In this document: piece after piece, positions 35,920 to 48,500 of the stretch
Layout: each line of letters begins with the position of its first letter
Position numbering within the stretch: position 1 is the stretch's first letter
From: Triplophysa rosa
Lineage: Eukaryota > Chordata > Actinopteri > Cypriniformes > Nemacheilidae
Direction: 5' to 3'
Length of the DNA stretch: 64,000 nucleotides
NCBI RefSeq assembly: GCF_024868665.1
Contig: NC_079906.1
Coordinates: 12,276,807 to 12,340,806, forward strand
The notes under the pieces: generated by a model
Told to the model about the DNA's origin: nothing
The model's database searches: none
The model's input: the letters and a program-made list of their open reading frames with translations, nothing else
Translations under genes and position numbers: made by a program

Positions 35920-36933
35920 ATGGCACCTCATGGCAAAGAACTCTCTGAGGATCTGAAAAAAAGAATTGTTGCTCTACATAAAGATGGCCTAGGCTATAAG
36001 AAGATTGCCAAGACCCTGAAACTGAGCTGCAGCATGGTGGCCAAGACCATACAGCGGTTTAACAGGACAGGTTCCACTCAGAACAGGCCTCGCCATGGTT
36101 GACCAAAGAAGTTGAGTGCACAGAGGTTGTCTTTGGGAAATAGATGTATGAGTGCTGCCAGCATTGCTGCAGAGGTTGAGGGGGTGGGGGGTCAGCCTGT
36201 CAGGGCTCAGACCATACGCCGCACACTGCATCAAATTGGTCTGCATGGCTGTCGTCCCAGAAGGAAGCCTCAGATTAAAGACACAACTTATTTGGTTCAG
36301 ATGGTGTCAAGCGTGTGTGGCGGCAACCAGGTGAGGAGTGCAAAGACAAGTGTGTCTTGCCTACAGTCAAGCATGGTGGTGTGAGTGTCATTGTCTGGGG
36401 CTGCATGAGTGCTGCCGGCACTGGGGAGCTACAGTTCATTGAGGGAACCATGAATGCCAACATGTAGACTGTAAATCGTATTATATTGTATTGTCATTGT
36501 GTTGAATGTCTGTACTAGAAGCTTCCAACACCAAAGAAAATTCCTTGTGTGTGCAAGCACACTTGGCAATAAAGCTCTTCTGATTCTGATTCTGATGTAC
36601 TGTGACATACTGAAGCAGAGCATGATCCCCTCCCTTCGGAGACTAGGCCGCAGGGCAGTATTCCAACATGATAACGACCCTTAAAAGAAGCTGAGGGTAA
36701 AGGTGATGGAGTGGCCAAGCATGTCTCCAGACCTAAACCCTATTGAGCATCTGTGGGGCATCGTCAAACGGAAGGTGGAGGAGCGCAAGGTCTCTAACGT
36801 CCACCAGCTCCGTGATGTCGTCATGGAGGAGTGGAAGAGGACTTCAGTGGCAACCTATGAAGCTCTGGTGAACTCCATGCCCAAGAGGGTTAAGGCAGTG
36901 CTGGAAAATAATGGTGGCCACACAAAATACTGA
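35920..36933 (+). pseudogene. Broken Tc1 transposase
   Basis: Three fragments of one Tc1 transposase in different reading frames: paired-type helix-turn-helix DNA-binding region, middle catalytic region, and the C-terminal part with SPDLNPIEHLW. It is disabled by a stop after RPRHG (36100), frameshifts, the retroposon at 36467-36594, and a stop after HDNDP. Confidence 0.9.
36467..36594 (+). mobile_element. Short retroposon (SINE/LINE 3' end) inserted in the Tc1 element
   Basis: A 128-bp insertion ends in AATAAAGCTCTTCTGATTCT with a repeated TTCTGA tail, a common end of teleost non-LTR retroposons. It is flanked by ATGTA on both sides (36462-36466 and 36595-36599). Removing it restores a continuous Tc1 reading (AACATGTACTGTGACATACTG). 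Confidence 0.75.
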
Positions 36934-39704
36934 CCCTTTGGGCCCATTTTGGACATTTTCACTTAGGGGTGTACTCACTTTTGTTGCCAGCGGTTTAGAC
37001 ATTAATGGCTGTGTGTGGAGTTATTTTGAGGGGACAGCAAATTTACACTGTTATACAAGCTGTGCACTCACTACTTTACAATGTAGCAAAGTGTCATTTC
37101 TTCAGTGTTGTCACATGAAAAGATATAATAAAATATTTACTAAAATGTGAGTGGTGTACTCACTTCTGTGAGATACTGTATATTCTTTTCTTCTTTGTGA
37201 ATCATTTCTATGTAAAGCACTTTGAGTTAGCGTTGTGTATGAAATGTGCTACTGTACATAAATAAACTCTTGCATATTTACTGTAAGAGTGTTTGTTGTT
37301 AAATGTGTTGTTGTAAGTGTTCTTTAACGTAAATGGGGTACTCAAAACTGGAAATGGTCACATTATTTTTTAACAAACCCCAGTAGGAAGATATATAAAT
37401 ATATAATAGAGGGATTGGCCAGCCACGTGTTAAAACATAAATTACTGCTGAGTTCTGTATTTGTTTTTTGCTTGTTTACTTATTTACTCATAAGTTTATT
37501 TTAATTTTGATTTGTAAAAAAAACCCTCTCCACTACAAACTAACTGTTTCTAGTCCATCAGTAGTGAAAACTTCAATAAAACCACAACTCATACACTGTT
37601 AAAAAATGGATGTGATCAATGTTATGGCAACATATTTTTACATTACTTTAAATCACCAAAATAACCAAAGTTGTTTTTAAAAGTTATTATAACATCAAAA
37701 TATTGACTTATTATATTGTCTTGTTTTTGCTGAAGGCTTCACATTTTCTGTTCTCCAAGTAGCCCGAGATTACTTTCAGAGATTGATCTTCTCCTCACGC
37801 TGATGATGTCACTATTTTCTTCTCAAACGTTTATTTCCACCTGCCATCTCTCCATCAGCGAGCAGCGAGGGGCACTTAGCCACCCTATAGCGTAAAGGTT
37901 GCATCTGCAAACCTTTAACCATGAGATAGACATTCAGTGCGGGCGGCTCAATATGGGCACTGTCAGGATCAGAGGATACTGATATATTGGTTGTGTTCTT
38001 GTGTGTGTAGGCATGAAAACTCTTTCTTATACTCATGTGACGGAATCTTAACTGTCTTACAAACACACCGTGGCACTCAGCTCAGCCCACATCACTATAT
38101 TGGATCTCTTCCTTCCTGGAGAGATAACATACACGAGAGAGATCATGAAAAAGCACAAGGCATAGAAAGAAAAGTACATGTATGTCACAATTTAACTGAC
38201 GAGAGCTGCTGTGTGCATTTAATGACCGATGCAATTCTTTATGTTGTTTTTATGAGGTCTTTGTTTAAGAATAAAATATATTTATGGTCACATGAGAGGC
38301 CAAGTTCAGTTCAGAAAGGCTGACATGATTATGGATATCATGGACAGGAATGGGGGACTTGGATGAGCCTTGGTTAAAGACCACTAGGGACACAATGGGT
38401 GACATATTGGCTTGTTAAACTCTGAAGAGTCCTTCCTCCTTGCAATATGCGTTTGAACTTTAAAAACCCAAAGAATGATTACACACATAAAGTCAGTCCT
38501 TGACTTTGGGTTATCTCTGTTTCTGACCCTGGGTAGACTCTGAAATTCCCTCAACATGTAGGATATCATGAGTTGGCTTTTGTGCTGTGTATTGTGATGC
38601 AGTGTGTCGTGAGGCTAACAGGTAGAAATAAGTATTGTAGAAAATTTACAATTGTGAGCATGAAACACGAAACCCCTGTGATTACTCACTTTTAGTTTCC
38701 CTTTGTGTGTGATTGAAAGGAGGCAAAACTCGCACAACAAAACCCAGTCTGAGAGCTTCAATGAGGGTTAGAAGAAACACATGCTGTAGGTTTCTGTCCT
38801 ACCACACACTCCTGAAACTCCAGACACTCCCATTACAGCCAGACATGAGTCAGATATTCACTGGAATAATACTTACAAAAGTTGATATTGTTTAACATAC
38901 TCAGCATTATTAAATCAGTATGATATTAGAGCATTTTGGAGGTTGCCATTGATCCGAAGATGTACGTTTCTTTGACGCTGAGATAGATTCAAAAACACAA
39001 TAAACATCCTGCCGTGAGTTTCATGTTAGTTTGTGCTATTTAAACCTTCTGGATCGTTGAGTTACAGAACTGCCAATACATGTTTCAACCTAATCTGCAA
39101 ACTCAAACAATCACTAGTGTAAATTAAACAAATACTGTAAATTTGTCTAGCAATCAGTTAATATCCTTTTGAACTTTTAACACCACTCCCTGATGCAATC
39201 CGGGAAAAGATTCTCTGAAGAATGACATGAAAGGAGGAAACCACAGGAGACGTGTGTTTTCAGTCATGATTTGTGCAGCACCTGTAAGAATATCTGATGA
39301 GTCACGTCTACTGTAAAAACTTTAGTCATGTTAAACCGAATAGGAAATGTGACAGTTGAACCGATTAATGACTTCAAACACAAACAGAGGGTGGGGTGGC
39401 AAGAGTTCATGTTGTATAAAAATACCAAGGCTACGTGTGATTCTGAAACTCTACGAAACACCAAAACACTACAATACTAAAGACAAGTTTTGTGGAGGGG
39501 ATATACTGTATCTGATGTGACAAGATTGCTTGGTATATTTTTGGAGCCCACCACCCCACACAGGGCCCTTTTGGATCAGCGTGCACTGTTTGTGTGCTAT
39601 AGCTTTCTTTTGGGTATGTTTGAAGTCCCTTTGGTGGCTCATGGCAGCCTCATTCCCCAAAACACTGACCCCACTTGCCTATTTCATAATTCAGTCCTGT
39701 TTAC

Positions 39705-39860
39705 ATTTCCTGTAGCTCAGTGGTAAGAGCATGGCGTTAACAATGCCAAGTTTGTGGGTTTGATCCCAGAGGATTGCACATACTTAGAAACAAATGTATA
39801 GGATAATGCAACGTAGGTTGCTTAAAGCGTCTGCCAAATGCGTAAATGTAAATGTTTGTA
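39705..39860 (+). mobile_element. tRNA-derived SINE
   Basis: The tRNA-like head has box A TAGCTCAGTGGTAAGAGC (39713-39730) and box B GGTTTGATCCC (39757-39767). The tail is GCGTCTGCCAAATGCGTAAA, shared with the copies at 47.1 and 60.6 kb. It is not a functional tRNA gene: there is no convincing acceptor stem. Confidence 0.8.
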
Positions 39861-41742
39861 AACCATTCAATTGTGTTGACTTGGATTGAGATTAGCATAG
39901 CTTGAACCAAACAGGGCAATTCATAGGTTATGGATGTGACATTCAAAACGTGAAATATAAATCCTCAGAGAATGTATTTATTACCAATATATTGAATCAT
40001 TTGTTTATATTTTACTAAACCCCTGATGAGTCCAAACATCAGAAAAATCCCTTTACTTAATACACGAGTTTTCTATTTTAAAAGAGGGACAAAATACATG
40101 CGTTATGGGTGTGACAAAAAGTGATGCACTTTTTTTTTTAGAAGACAGCACTGTGTAGGATTTCTGTTGAGTTAAAATGCACAAACCAGAAGCACTAATT
40201 CCCAACAAATGGAGAAGGGATGACGTTTCATAGACCACAAAATAGTTGATTGATTTTTTATCTTAAGGTTGACTTTGCATGGAATTGCGCAACACGCAAC
40301 TACACACCATAAAATACAACACAATGCGTGCACGAAGAATTCCCACCACTGCTCTTTTTCTGCATGAGAGTAAAAACAGACACATGGTAAGAGTTAGAGA
40401 AGATGTTGTTTTGCGCTTCATGTCCGCCGCGTGAAAACATCCCCTCAGAGGTTACAAGTTGCAGAGCGTTGCTATGACGACCGTGATGTAAAGGTGGTGA
40501 ACGATAGGACATTTGTTGTGGAAGATCTCAAGCAGGTCATCGTACAGATTTCACATAGCAAGGCTTTAGCGCACGTCAGCGAGCGCGTGCATGTGTGTTA
40601 GCAGCAGGAGGAAGGAAGTGCACGTCGTACAGAAGGGGAAGCACCGAGCCTGGCTGTTTACGTAAACCACGCAGCGAAACAACAACTGCAAGTCGAGGTG
40701 TCATGGAGTACATGCGCATTGGACGCACACAGCAACAGGAAATGACAGCGCGCACACTTGTTGCCATGGTGATTAACCTCAAAAGAAAACAATGCGGTTG
40801 AGGGGTGCCCTCAAACAGACCAGCAGTGTCCCCAAATACGTTGGCCAGAAACAATATTTTTTTCCACTTACTTCAGCATAAACAAGCAAAACAGAGCTTT
40901 ATGATCATTTTGTTTGTTGACCTCAGGGTCACAGAGGTCAAGATGGAATTCAAATCTCATTCAAACTCATTCAAAATCTCAGAAATGTCAATAAAATAAG
41001 GAAGCACCATACAACTTTCAAACAAAATCTCTGAATTGAGCTATTTTGATCATGTTTTTTTTTTTTTTGTTACTAGATACTTGAAGTTTGTTTCAACATC
41101 TGCTGTTTGACATTGATAAAGAGTGAGTCAGAACGTGAGCCTCTGTTTTTCTTTTACTCTGGAGTTTCCTAAATCTCTTGCTCCCAGGAAATATTCCTGA
41201 TGAAGCAGAAATGGGAGGAGAGAGAACAAAAGGAGGGACATACAGGAAAGAGAGTTAAGTGCAGGAGCAAACCAATATCATTTCTCATTTATGGTGTATA
41301 TGGGACATTAGGCTAACGGATCACTTCATCCGGATCTAATCAAAATAATACTTTCAGTTTACAACCTCTGCTTGCAGTCTCACCACGAGAAGTCACAAGG
41401 ACCGATACAATGTTCCTAGACCACAAACAAGCACGAACCAAGAAGATGCTTGATACCTGAACCCAAAACTCACCTGTGGCACAAGCCGGAGTTTCAGGTT
41501 TACTGTCTTTTTAAGGACGTTTCCGGTATTCAGCCCCGCCCACCACTGTTTTTTCCCAAGAAGTTGGATCAGCCTGTTCTGTCTTGCCTGTCTTACGTCA
41601 AAGTACCACGAGTGTTAAGGAGTGCCCTGACTCACACGCGCGTGTACACATGCACAAATACGCATTCCTACATGCTGCGTGCACACAAATGCATACTTAT
41701 GAACACATTCATCCTGACTGTATCTAACCCACAATACTATGT

Positions 41743-41771
41743 GACACACACACACACACACACACACACAC
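41743..41771. repeat. (AC)n microsatellite, short
   Basis: About 29 bp of AC repeats. Confidence 0.9.
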
Positions 41772-43060
41772 TCAAATACTTCACTCTTTACCTTTTGGCT
41801 TTCCAGAACAATACCATGATGACAGTGATGCAATTTCTCATCGTACAAACCATGTACTAGTTACTGTAACCAGTTACTATTTCCTGTTGAGTTACATCCA
41901 AGTTCATAATAAAAAGACACTTCAATTAATTCTGTCCAGATGTGTTTTTTATGCACCTGTTATTATTTTGATGGAGTGTGTGTTTGCTATTGTCAGATTC
42001 TGAACTTTTACAAGGAGAAATGGAAAGATATGGAATTTTAACATTTAAATTTGTTTAAAGAAATATCCATTAACTGAAACTTTCGAAACCTGATGCAATT
42101 TTTTAACAAGAAAAGAAAAAAGAAAATGAAGTCTGATGGCATTTTTAAATAAGAGAACTTCTCAGAGCTCCAAAAGTAATGAATCACCACATCACACGGA
42201 AACTGAGTGACAACAAAATAAAATAATGATACGCCATACTGTTACATATAGGTTAGGTCACAGATAATGAGCTTGGCAACATAAATCACACTATTACCAC
42301 TAGATAAATTCCAACAATTTTATTCAGGCAGATGAAGAGACAACCATAAACTGACACAACATCCTTCATCAGTAAAAAAACTAACACAAACCAGTATAGA
42401 ACACTAAAAGAACACGTAAAGGAAACCACAAGCCAGGCCCCTCACACCAGTACACACAAGAACAGCCAAGAGCCAGATATTAGCTCAGACCAACTGAAAC
42501 TTGTGCAAACCAACCCAGAATAAAGTCCCCTTCCCACGTATGTAAGCATAGATGACCCCAATTTTTCGAGTCCAAGCAACATGTTTGTCACAAAAACAGA
42601 GGACATAATGTTTTTTTTAGATCAATTATATTGGGGGTGTTAGATTTTGTCAGCAGAGCTAGATATTGGGACAGGAAACGCATGGGTATGATGCCCAATT
42701 GCAGTGTGCCGACACACACACTAGCACGTACACACAAGAATAGCAGATTCAGGAGGATATGAAGGTGTAAGATCTCCACATTACACTTCTACTATGTGGA
42801 GGTGCTAACTTGAGGATGATAACTTTCAAAGAGGTGTTGAAAAGTCATCAAGAATATTAAACGGTATCATATTACAATGGCACAAGTTCAGATAAGTAAA
42901 AAAATAAGTTTGTTTAGCGCTCATTTGGGAAAAACCCAATTGAATTCACAGCCAAGTAATGAAGTTTATCCTAAAGCGCCCTCCACTGGTCACACTATGT
43001 TCTAATTTGTCATCCAAAGATTGCAGTCTTTTCACCTCTTTTATATATTTTTGTGCACCT

Positions 43061-43352
43061 TAAAGTGATAATATGAACATTCTCATTCATTATTTACTCG
43101 CCTCTTGCCATTTCAAATCTGTATTACTTTCTATAACACAATATAAGATTTTGAAGAAAGTTGGTAACCGAAACAAAAGCGGTACCCATTCACTATTGAC
43201 ACAAAACCAATGCAAGTCAATGGGTACCACCATTGTTCGGTTACCAACATACTTCAAAATACATTTTGTGTTCTGCAGAAGAACGTCATACAGGTTTGAA
43301 ATGACAAGAGGGTGAGTAAATGATGACAATTTTCATCGAACTATCACTTTAA
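43061..43352. mobile_element. Palindromic MITE downstream of ptpn1
   Basis: Ends TAAAGTGATAATATGAAC and ATCGAACTATCACTTTAA. Mirrored arms around GGTACCCATT and AATGGGTACC. May lie within a long ptpn1 3' UTR. Confidence 0.85.
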
Positions 43353-44981
43353 TATTAAAATACCCTCGATTGGTATTTATATTTAGGCTACTTGTGATTT
43401 ACAGTTTTTTGACACATTCTGTGTTTAAAATAAAATCACAGAATCAAAATTAAGAACCCAAGAAAGACGAATCAGAGAAGTATGAGTTTATTACCACAGA
43501 ATCTGAATTGTGTTCCGTCCAAAAATAAAATTTCAAATGTCAACTCATCAACCTGGAACATATGCTTTTCTTACAAAAACAAACAGATGATCAACATTAA
43601 GACGACAACAGGATGGTGGGAAAACAGGAATTCTCGAGCCTCGCACGACCCCAGAATTCTTTTAGCTCACAACTGAGCATGACAAACAAGGACACAGACA
43701 AATACATTTCTATGCGTATGTGTGTAAATAAAGCTGGCAAGAAGAGACTTTACATTCTGTGGTCCAGTTATGGGACCAGATTCTGTTAATCAGAAAGTCA
43801 CAACAACAGTACAACGGATGGTCGAATACACCCTTCAAATCAAAGATTTGTGTAAATCACTCATCCAGTCTCTCGGTCCAGTACAAACTGAAACCCTACC
43901 TAACAACCAACATTCTTGATTGGTCAAATGGTAGTTAAAGTGTGACCACACAAATCTAAGTCAGAAAAATAGTCTGATTTGAGGACAACATAATGTAAAA
44001 TAGATTTGTCTCAGGGTTACTGCATTGGACTTTCACACGTTCACTGTTCTTCAAGAAGTGTGGTTTGAATCGAAGAAAATGTTTATGCCCAGTTGATCTC
44101 TTTATAATAATTACTAGGACAAAAACAATAGTAGAATAAAAGTGTAAAACACAAAGACAGCTCACGGCCACTGGTCTTTTCTCTCTCCTCGTTCATTCTG
44201 TGCTGGTGTTTTATTTTTGGTTAATTTAATCCTCACACTATTCATCAAGGCATGTGATAAGGACCACAAGAACCTGAATGGATGTATATTGCAAAAAAAA
44301 GTGAGACGAAAATCAAAATCCCACAAGACACTTTGATTGCATCTGTGGGGGGATGTCTATGTAAAGCTCCAGTAAGTCAAATACTGCCTCCCGCTGGTCT
44401 GGCTTTGCCAAACCTTCTTTTCAGTTTGGTCTGGTTAGCGATAAATCAGCCAGCTCTAGATGCTAACACTAAAGACTTTCCTCAAGACATGAATAAATTG
44501 GAACTTCACAAAAAAGTAAACATTCTCCCAATGCTGAATATTAGAGTAGCAGACATAAGAATTTTTTATCTAACATTTTAGATGGGTATACCAGGAAGGA
44601 CCTGTGAAAACAGACACCTGCGGCGAGCTCTGGTCTGGATAAACGGCTGTAGTTACTTTTATTGCATTTAAATTCTGAAGGACAAGCTGATGGGCCAGAT
44701 GGGTTTGTCTGAATTGTGAAATTCTGAGCATTCTGGTAAAAAATTGAAACCGGTTTGACTAAGGAAAGAAAAAAACTCCCCAGTAACGAATGAACGTCAA
44801 TCAGCTTGCTTGAGTGTTACATGACTTCTTTTTTTTCATGAAGTGCCAGTATTACCTTTGGGTTCGTATAAAAGCTAAAGAAACAAAGGATGGAAACAGA
44901 AAAGTTGGAAATGTTCAGTCAGCTAGTTTGTGACGTTTCCACTGATACGAACATCCTAGACTATTTATGAACACTTTTTCT

Positions 44982-44982
<1 letters not shown>

Positions 44983-45055
<73 letters not shown>
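44983..45055. repeat. (AC)n microsatellite
   Basis: 73 bp of pure AC repeats downstream of ptpn1, possibly in its 3' UTR. Confidence 0.98.
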
Positions 45056-45056
<1 letters not shown>

Positions 45057-45322
45057 GTATATAATGTACAGCAGATTTGTGTGTTCAGCATATATAAAAC
45101 CCTACCCAGCTCTGTGAAGAGCTGATCTTTTGTAGAGCTTCATTTGGAACATCTTTGTGATAGCCATCATATTAAAAATGCAAAAATTACCAAGTTACAT
45201 ATACAAACGAAAATTCCCTATTCACTGCAGCAATAACAGAGGTTTTTGGATCTTTACCTGTGTTGAATGTTTGGGTTATTACACCTGAATTGTGAGGCCC
45301 TGAGGTTTTAAACGGACACACG

Positions 45323-45328
45323 TTTATT
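45323..45328 (-). terminator. Candidate poly(A) signal of ptpn1
   Basis: AATAAA on the minus strand about 220 nt after the ptpn1 stop. Other candidates lie farther out, at 44658 (approximate) and at 42318-42323. If the last is used, the 3' UTR would be about 3.2 kb and include an (AC)n tract and a MITE. Confidence 0.35.
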
Positions 45329-45547
45329 GAAGGGTGTGTATAGACGGGGACCACAGCAGTTTGGATGAGAAAAGTCTCTTAAACTCTCCCCAGATGTTGG
45401 AGGGCGTGAAACAGGCCCAGCTGAAAGAGAGACAGGTCCAGCTGAGAAAGTGTGAGCGTCTGTGTCGGTCTCTCTCTCTCTTCCCCCAACAGCCAGCAGA
45501 TGGGGGAAAAGAGAAAGAATAAGATCAACTGAGATGGAAAGAGAACA

Positions 45548-48500
45548 TCAGTGCGCAAAGGTGCGGTAACAGATGTAAGCACCGAGAGCCAGCACTGTAC
45601 ACACGCACGTGTTGACCAGCAGGGGGCTCCAAACACTGTGGGGAGCATCTGCTGGTGGAGTTTCAGGTGGAGACCGTGCAGGTTTGGGAGGGGCTTCTGT
45701 TGCCACAATTGGGTTTTCGGGTTGTCCGACCTCACCAGCTGCGGCTGCCCTTCTGCGAAGGTCTTGCCCATCAGTGAATACCTGGGGTGCCCTAACAAGG
45801 AAAAAATAAACGTTTCAAATACTAGCTTTGGATGGGCATCAGCAATGCAGTCTTAATAATGAGATGTTTACCTGCTCACAAAAATCTCTGTGTTGTGCGG
45901 CACCTGTGCGAAGAAGTTTACAGGCTCACAGTTCACCAGGTCACCTGTGCCATTAGGGGGGTCTATTGGGGGTCGCGGTCTGGGAGGAGGAGTAAATTCA
46001 GGGGGGAGATCCTCCTCATTGGATAACTCTTTCCATGACATCTACACATACATAAACACGTGCGTACAAACTTTTACTTAAAGGTCTATATCATCCTCAA
46101 AGGAGTCCTGAAATTAATAATTCCACAAAAAAGAGAGACAATTACCCAAGAAATTAAAATTCTATCATCATTTACTCAACCTAATGTTGATTCAAACCTG
46201 GATGACTTTAAAATATCAAGAGAGATTTAGTATTGTCTTCAATATAATACAAAGTGGATGGGGACCAGGGGCTGCCCAACTCCAAAATGGACAAAAAAGA
46301 AGTTATGGTAACACTTTACAATATGTTTGTATTTGTTAACATTGGTAAATGCATTAAATAGTAAATATTTTGTGATTTTTAAGGTCCTACTTTGGTTTAT
46401 GGAGTGTCCAACAACATACATACAAGGTGTAAAAACACTTCATTTTCTAATAATAGGCAGTTATTATTCCCTTTTTTCTTGACAGACACTCAAATGATTC
46501 GTTCGGTGATTCGTCTAATCCCCTCCTTTCTGTCAGCCTACTCTGATCTGATTGGTCAGATGGTCTAGTCTGCTGTGATTGGTCTATGGACTGTCTTCTA
46601 CAGCCATTAAACAGTTTTGGCCCAAGAACAAAACTATTATTCACTTAATATTTACTTTGAAAGCCATGGTCACCATTTACTTGTATGAAATGAGCTTTGA
46701 AAATCTGCTATAAATAACTCCTGTTGTGTTTCAAGGGTCGATTGCCTTTACATATATACACATTATGTTACCTGTATAGAGGTGTCTCCCATAATGTACT
46801 TGGCTCCCTCTATGACAGCGAGGTAAGAAAAACGCAGCTGATCGGCTGTTTGTATCAAACCCATGCGGTATTTTCGCATTTCCAGCAAAACCTCTCGGAT
46901 GCGCACCGATGATGGATCTTTCCTCTGAGACATCTGAGAACACATAATAGCAGCTGAACTGAAAACTTTCTGCTGAGCTTCAAATAAAAGCAAAAGCCAA
47001 ATCTGGCAACAACAAACTCCTTCGCAATGAATGTCAAGTGTTATCACAGGCACAGCCATCAAATCAAAATACAGTGTAAAGGCTGTGGGTTCGACTCAAA
47101 GGAAACACACATACTGACAAAAATGTATGCATGAAATGCACTGTAAATCACTTTAGAGTCTGCCAAATGCATAAATGTACTACGTAAATGTTTACTTTAA
47201 ACTGATACACCTGGTGGCACTTCTGCTTGCCTAATTTGTATCTTTGTTCTATTGTTTTCTATTTCTGTTTCCTCTTTATTCCCATTTAGTTGAATAGAAA
47301 AAAAGTTTAAAAAGATAAAGCACTGTTTCATTGAAGATATCATAAAAAAATTAACATGTTCAAACATTAACGACTACAATGTTCATTTTGAGATAACCCT
47401 ACTCGGGACAATGCAAACTGATCTGTCAAGGAGCAGTCCGTCCTCTCACCAGTAAAAGGCAGGTGTCCACGAGACAGAAGGTTCCAGAACGGCCGATACC
47501 AGCGCTGCAGTGGACCACAACAGCGCCATGGTCCGGGCTCAGACAACCTGACTCCCGCACTTTAAACAGAAAGTTGAGAAAAGACGCGGGCGATTCAGGC
47601 ACACCGAAATCTGGCCACGTGGTATAGTGGAACTGAAGAATCTCCCGTGTTTCCTGTGTCTTTAAACACAAAACAACATTGTTTGTTAGCAGCTTCGCAA
47701 CCCTGATTGAGATAATAAAGCTGTGATGGGTCGCTCTGTTCGAAACATTACATTCCAGGACACATTTTGCACTTTTATATACATCAATTGAAGTCAAATG
47801 TCATCAAACGGATATTTCCCTGCAAAATTATATCTATCAGCTAATGTTATAAATAATTATAAGCTTACCGCTCGCTGAACATCGGGGGAAAGTAAGAAGA
47901 CAGTTTCGAACAAGAATTTTTTGCTCTATTAAACGATATTTAAGTATTTTAATAACGGAAGGACACAAAGAAAAAAAATCAAAGGAGAGTTGAGAGAAGA
48001 TCAAGCATCTCACCGACAGATTTTCCAGCTCCAGTTGTCGCACCGTGTAGTATGACTTCTCATCCTCTGAGATCAGAGTGAGTTTGAAGTTTGTGTCCTC
48101 AAAAAACGCCTCCCTCTCTTCTCGCTGCGGCCAGTACTGAGCACACTTTATCTGCACACACCCACCAACTCCTTCATAAGTGCACAAGCCTTACACACAC
48201 TCAACAACAAGACCCAACCTATAAACACATTCCACATGCATCCATGTGGCAAATGCTGTTTTTCTCACCGAGCCTTTTTCTACAACCCTGTTCAGCATCA
48301 CGACCCCTCGACAGCGCTGCTCCCACACAATCTCCCAGAAATGACCACAGGTGTTCGGTAACGGACCCTGCGCACATTAACACAATTACTCAAACAAGCA
48401 AAATTAGCTGCATTTACATGAATGAACATGTCCAAAAAGAGACTCCCGCGGTCTGTTCTATTCAGTTGTGCTATGTCTTGCTATTTTAAAAGAATATCCG

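Larger units (their letters stand above)
35684..37178 (+). mobile_element. Tc1/mariner-family DNA transposon, inactive
   Basis: About 1.5 kb between TA dinucleotides, with near-identical terminal inverted repeats (CAGTATCTCACAGAAGTGAG at both ends). It carries a Tc1 transposase remnant on the plus strand. The HTH part (35920-36102, LSEDLKKRIVALHKDG and KIAKTLKLS) ends at a stop. A middle part follows at 36112-36463. The C-terminal part (36703-36933, MSPDLNPIEHLWGIVKRK) is separated by a stop and frame changes right after the DNDP motif. A separate 128-bp insertion interrupts it. It cannot make transposase, but its ends are well preserved. Confidence 0.93.
37180..42300. other. Gene-poor interval between the Tc1 element and ptpn1
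   Basis: Contains a SINE, a short AC tract and a CpG-richer patch at 40.4-40.8 kb. No exon structure recognised. The interval 42.3-45.5 kb may be ptpn1 3' UTR. Confidence 0.5.

Noticed and set aside
39713..39770. tRNA-like sequence with box A and box B
   Set aside because: No proper cloverleaf or acceptor stem, and the tail is shared with other copies, so it is a SINE, not a tRNA gene.
45551..45856. 101-codon plus-strand ORF
   Set aside because: Antisense to the last ptpn1 exon, which has clear homology on the minus strand.
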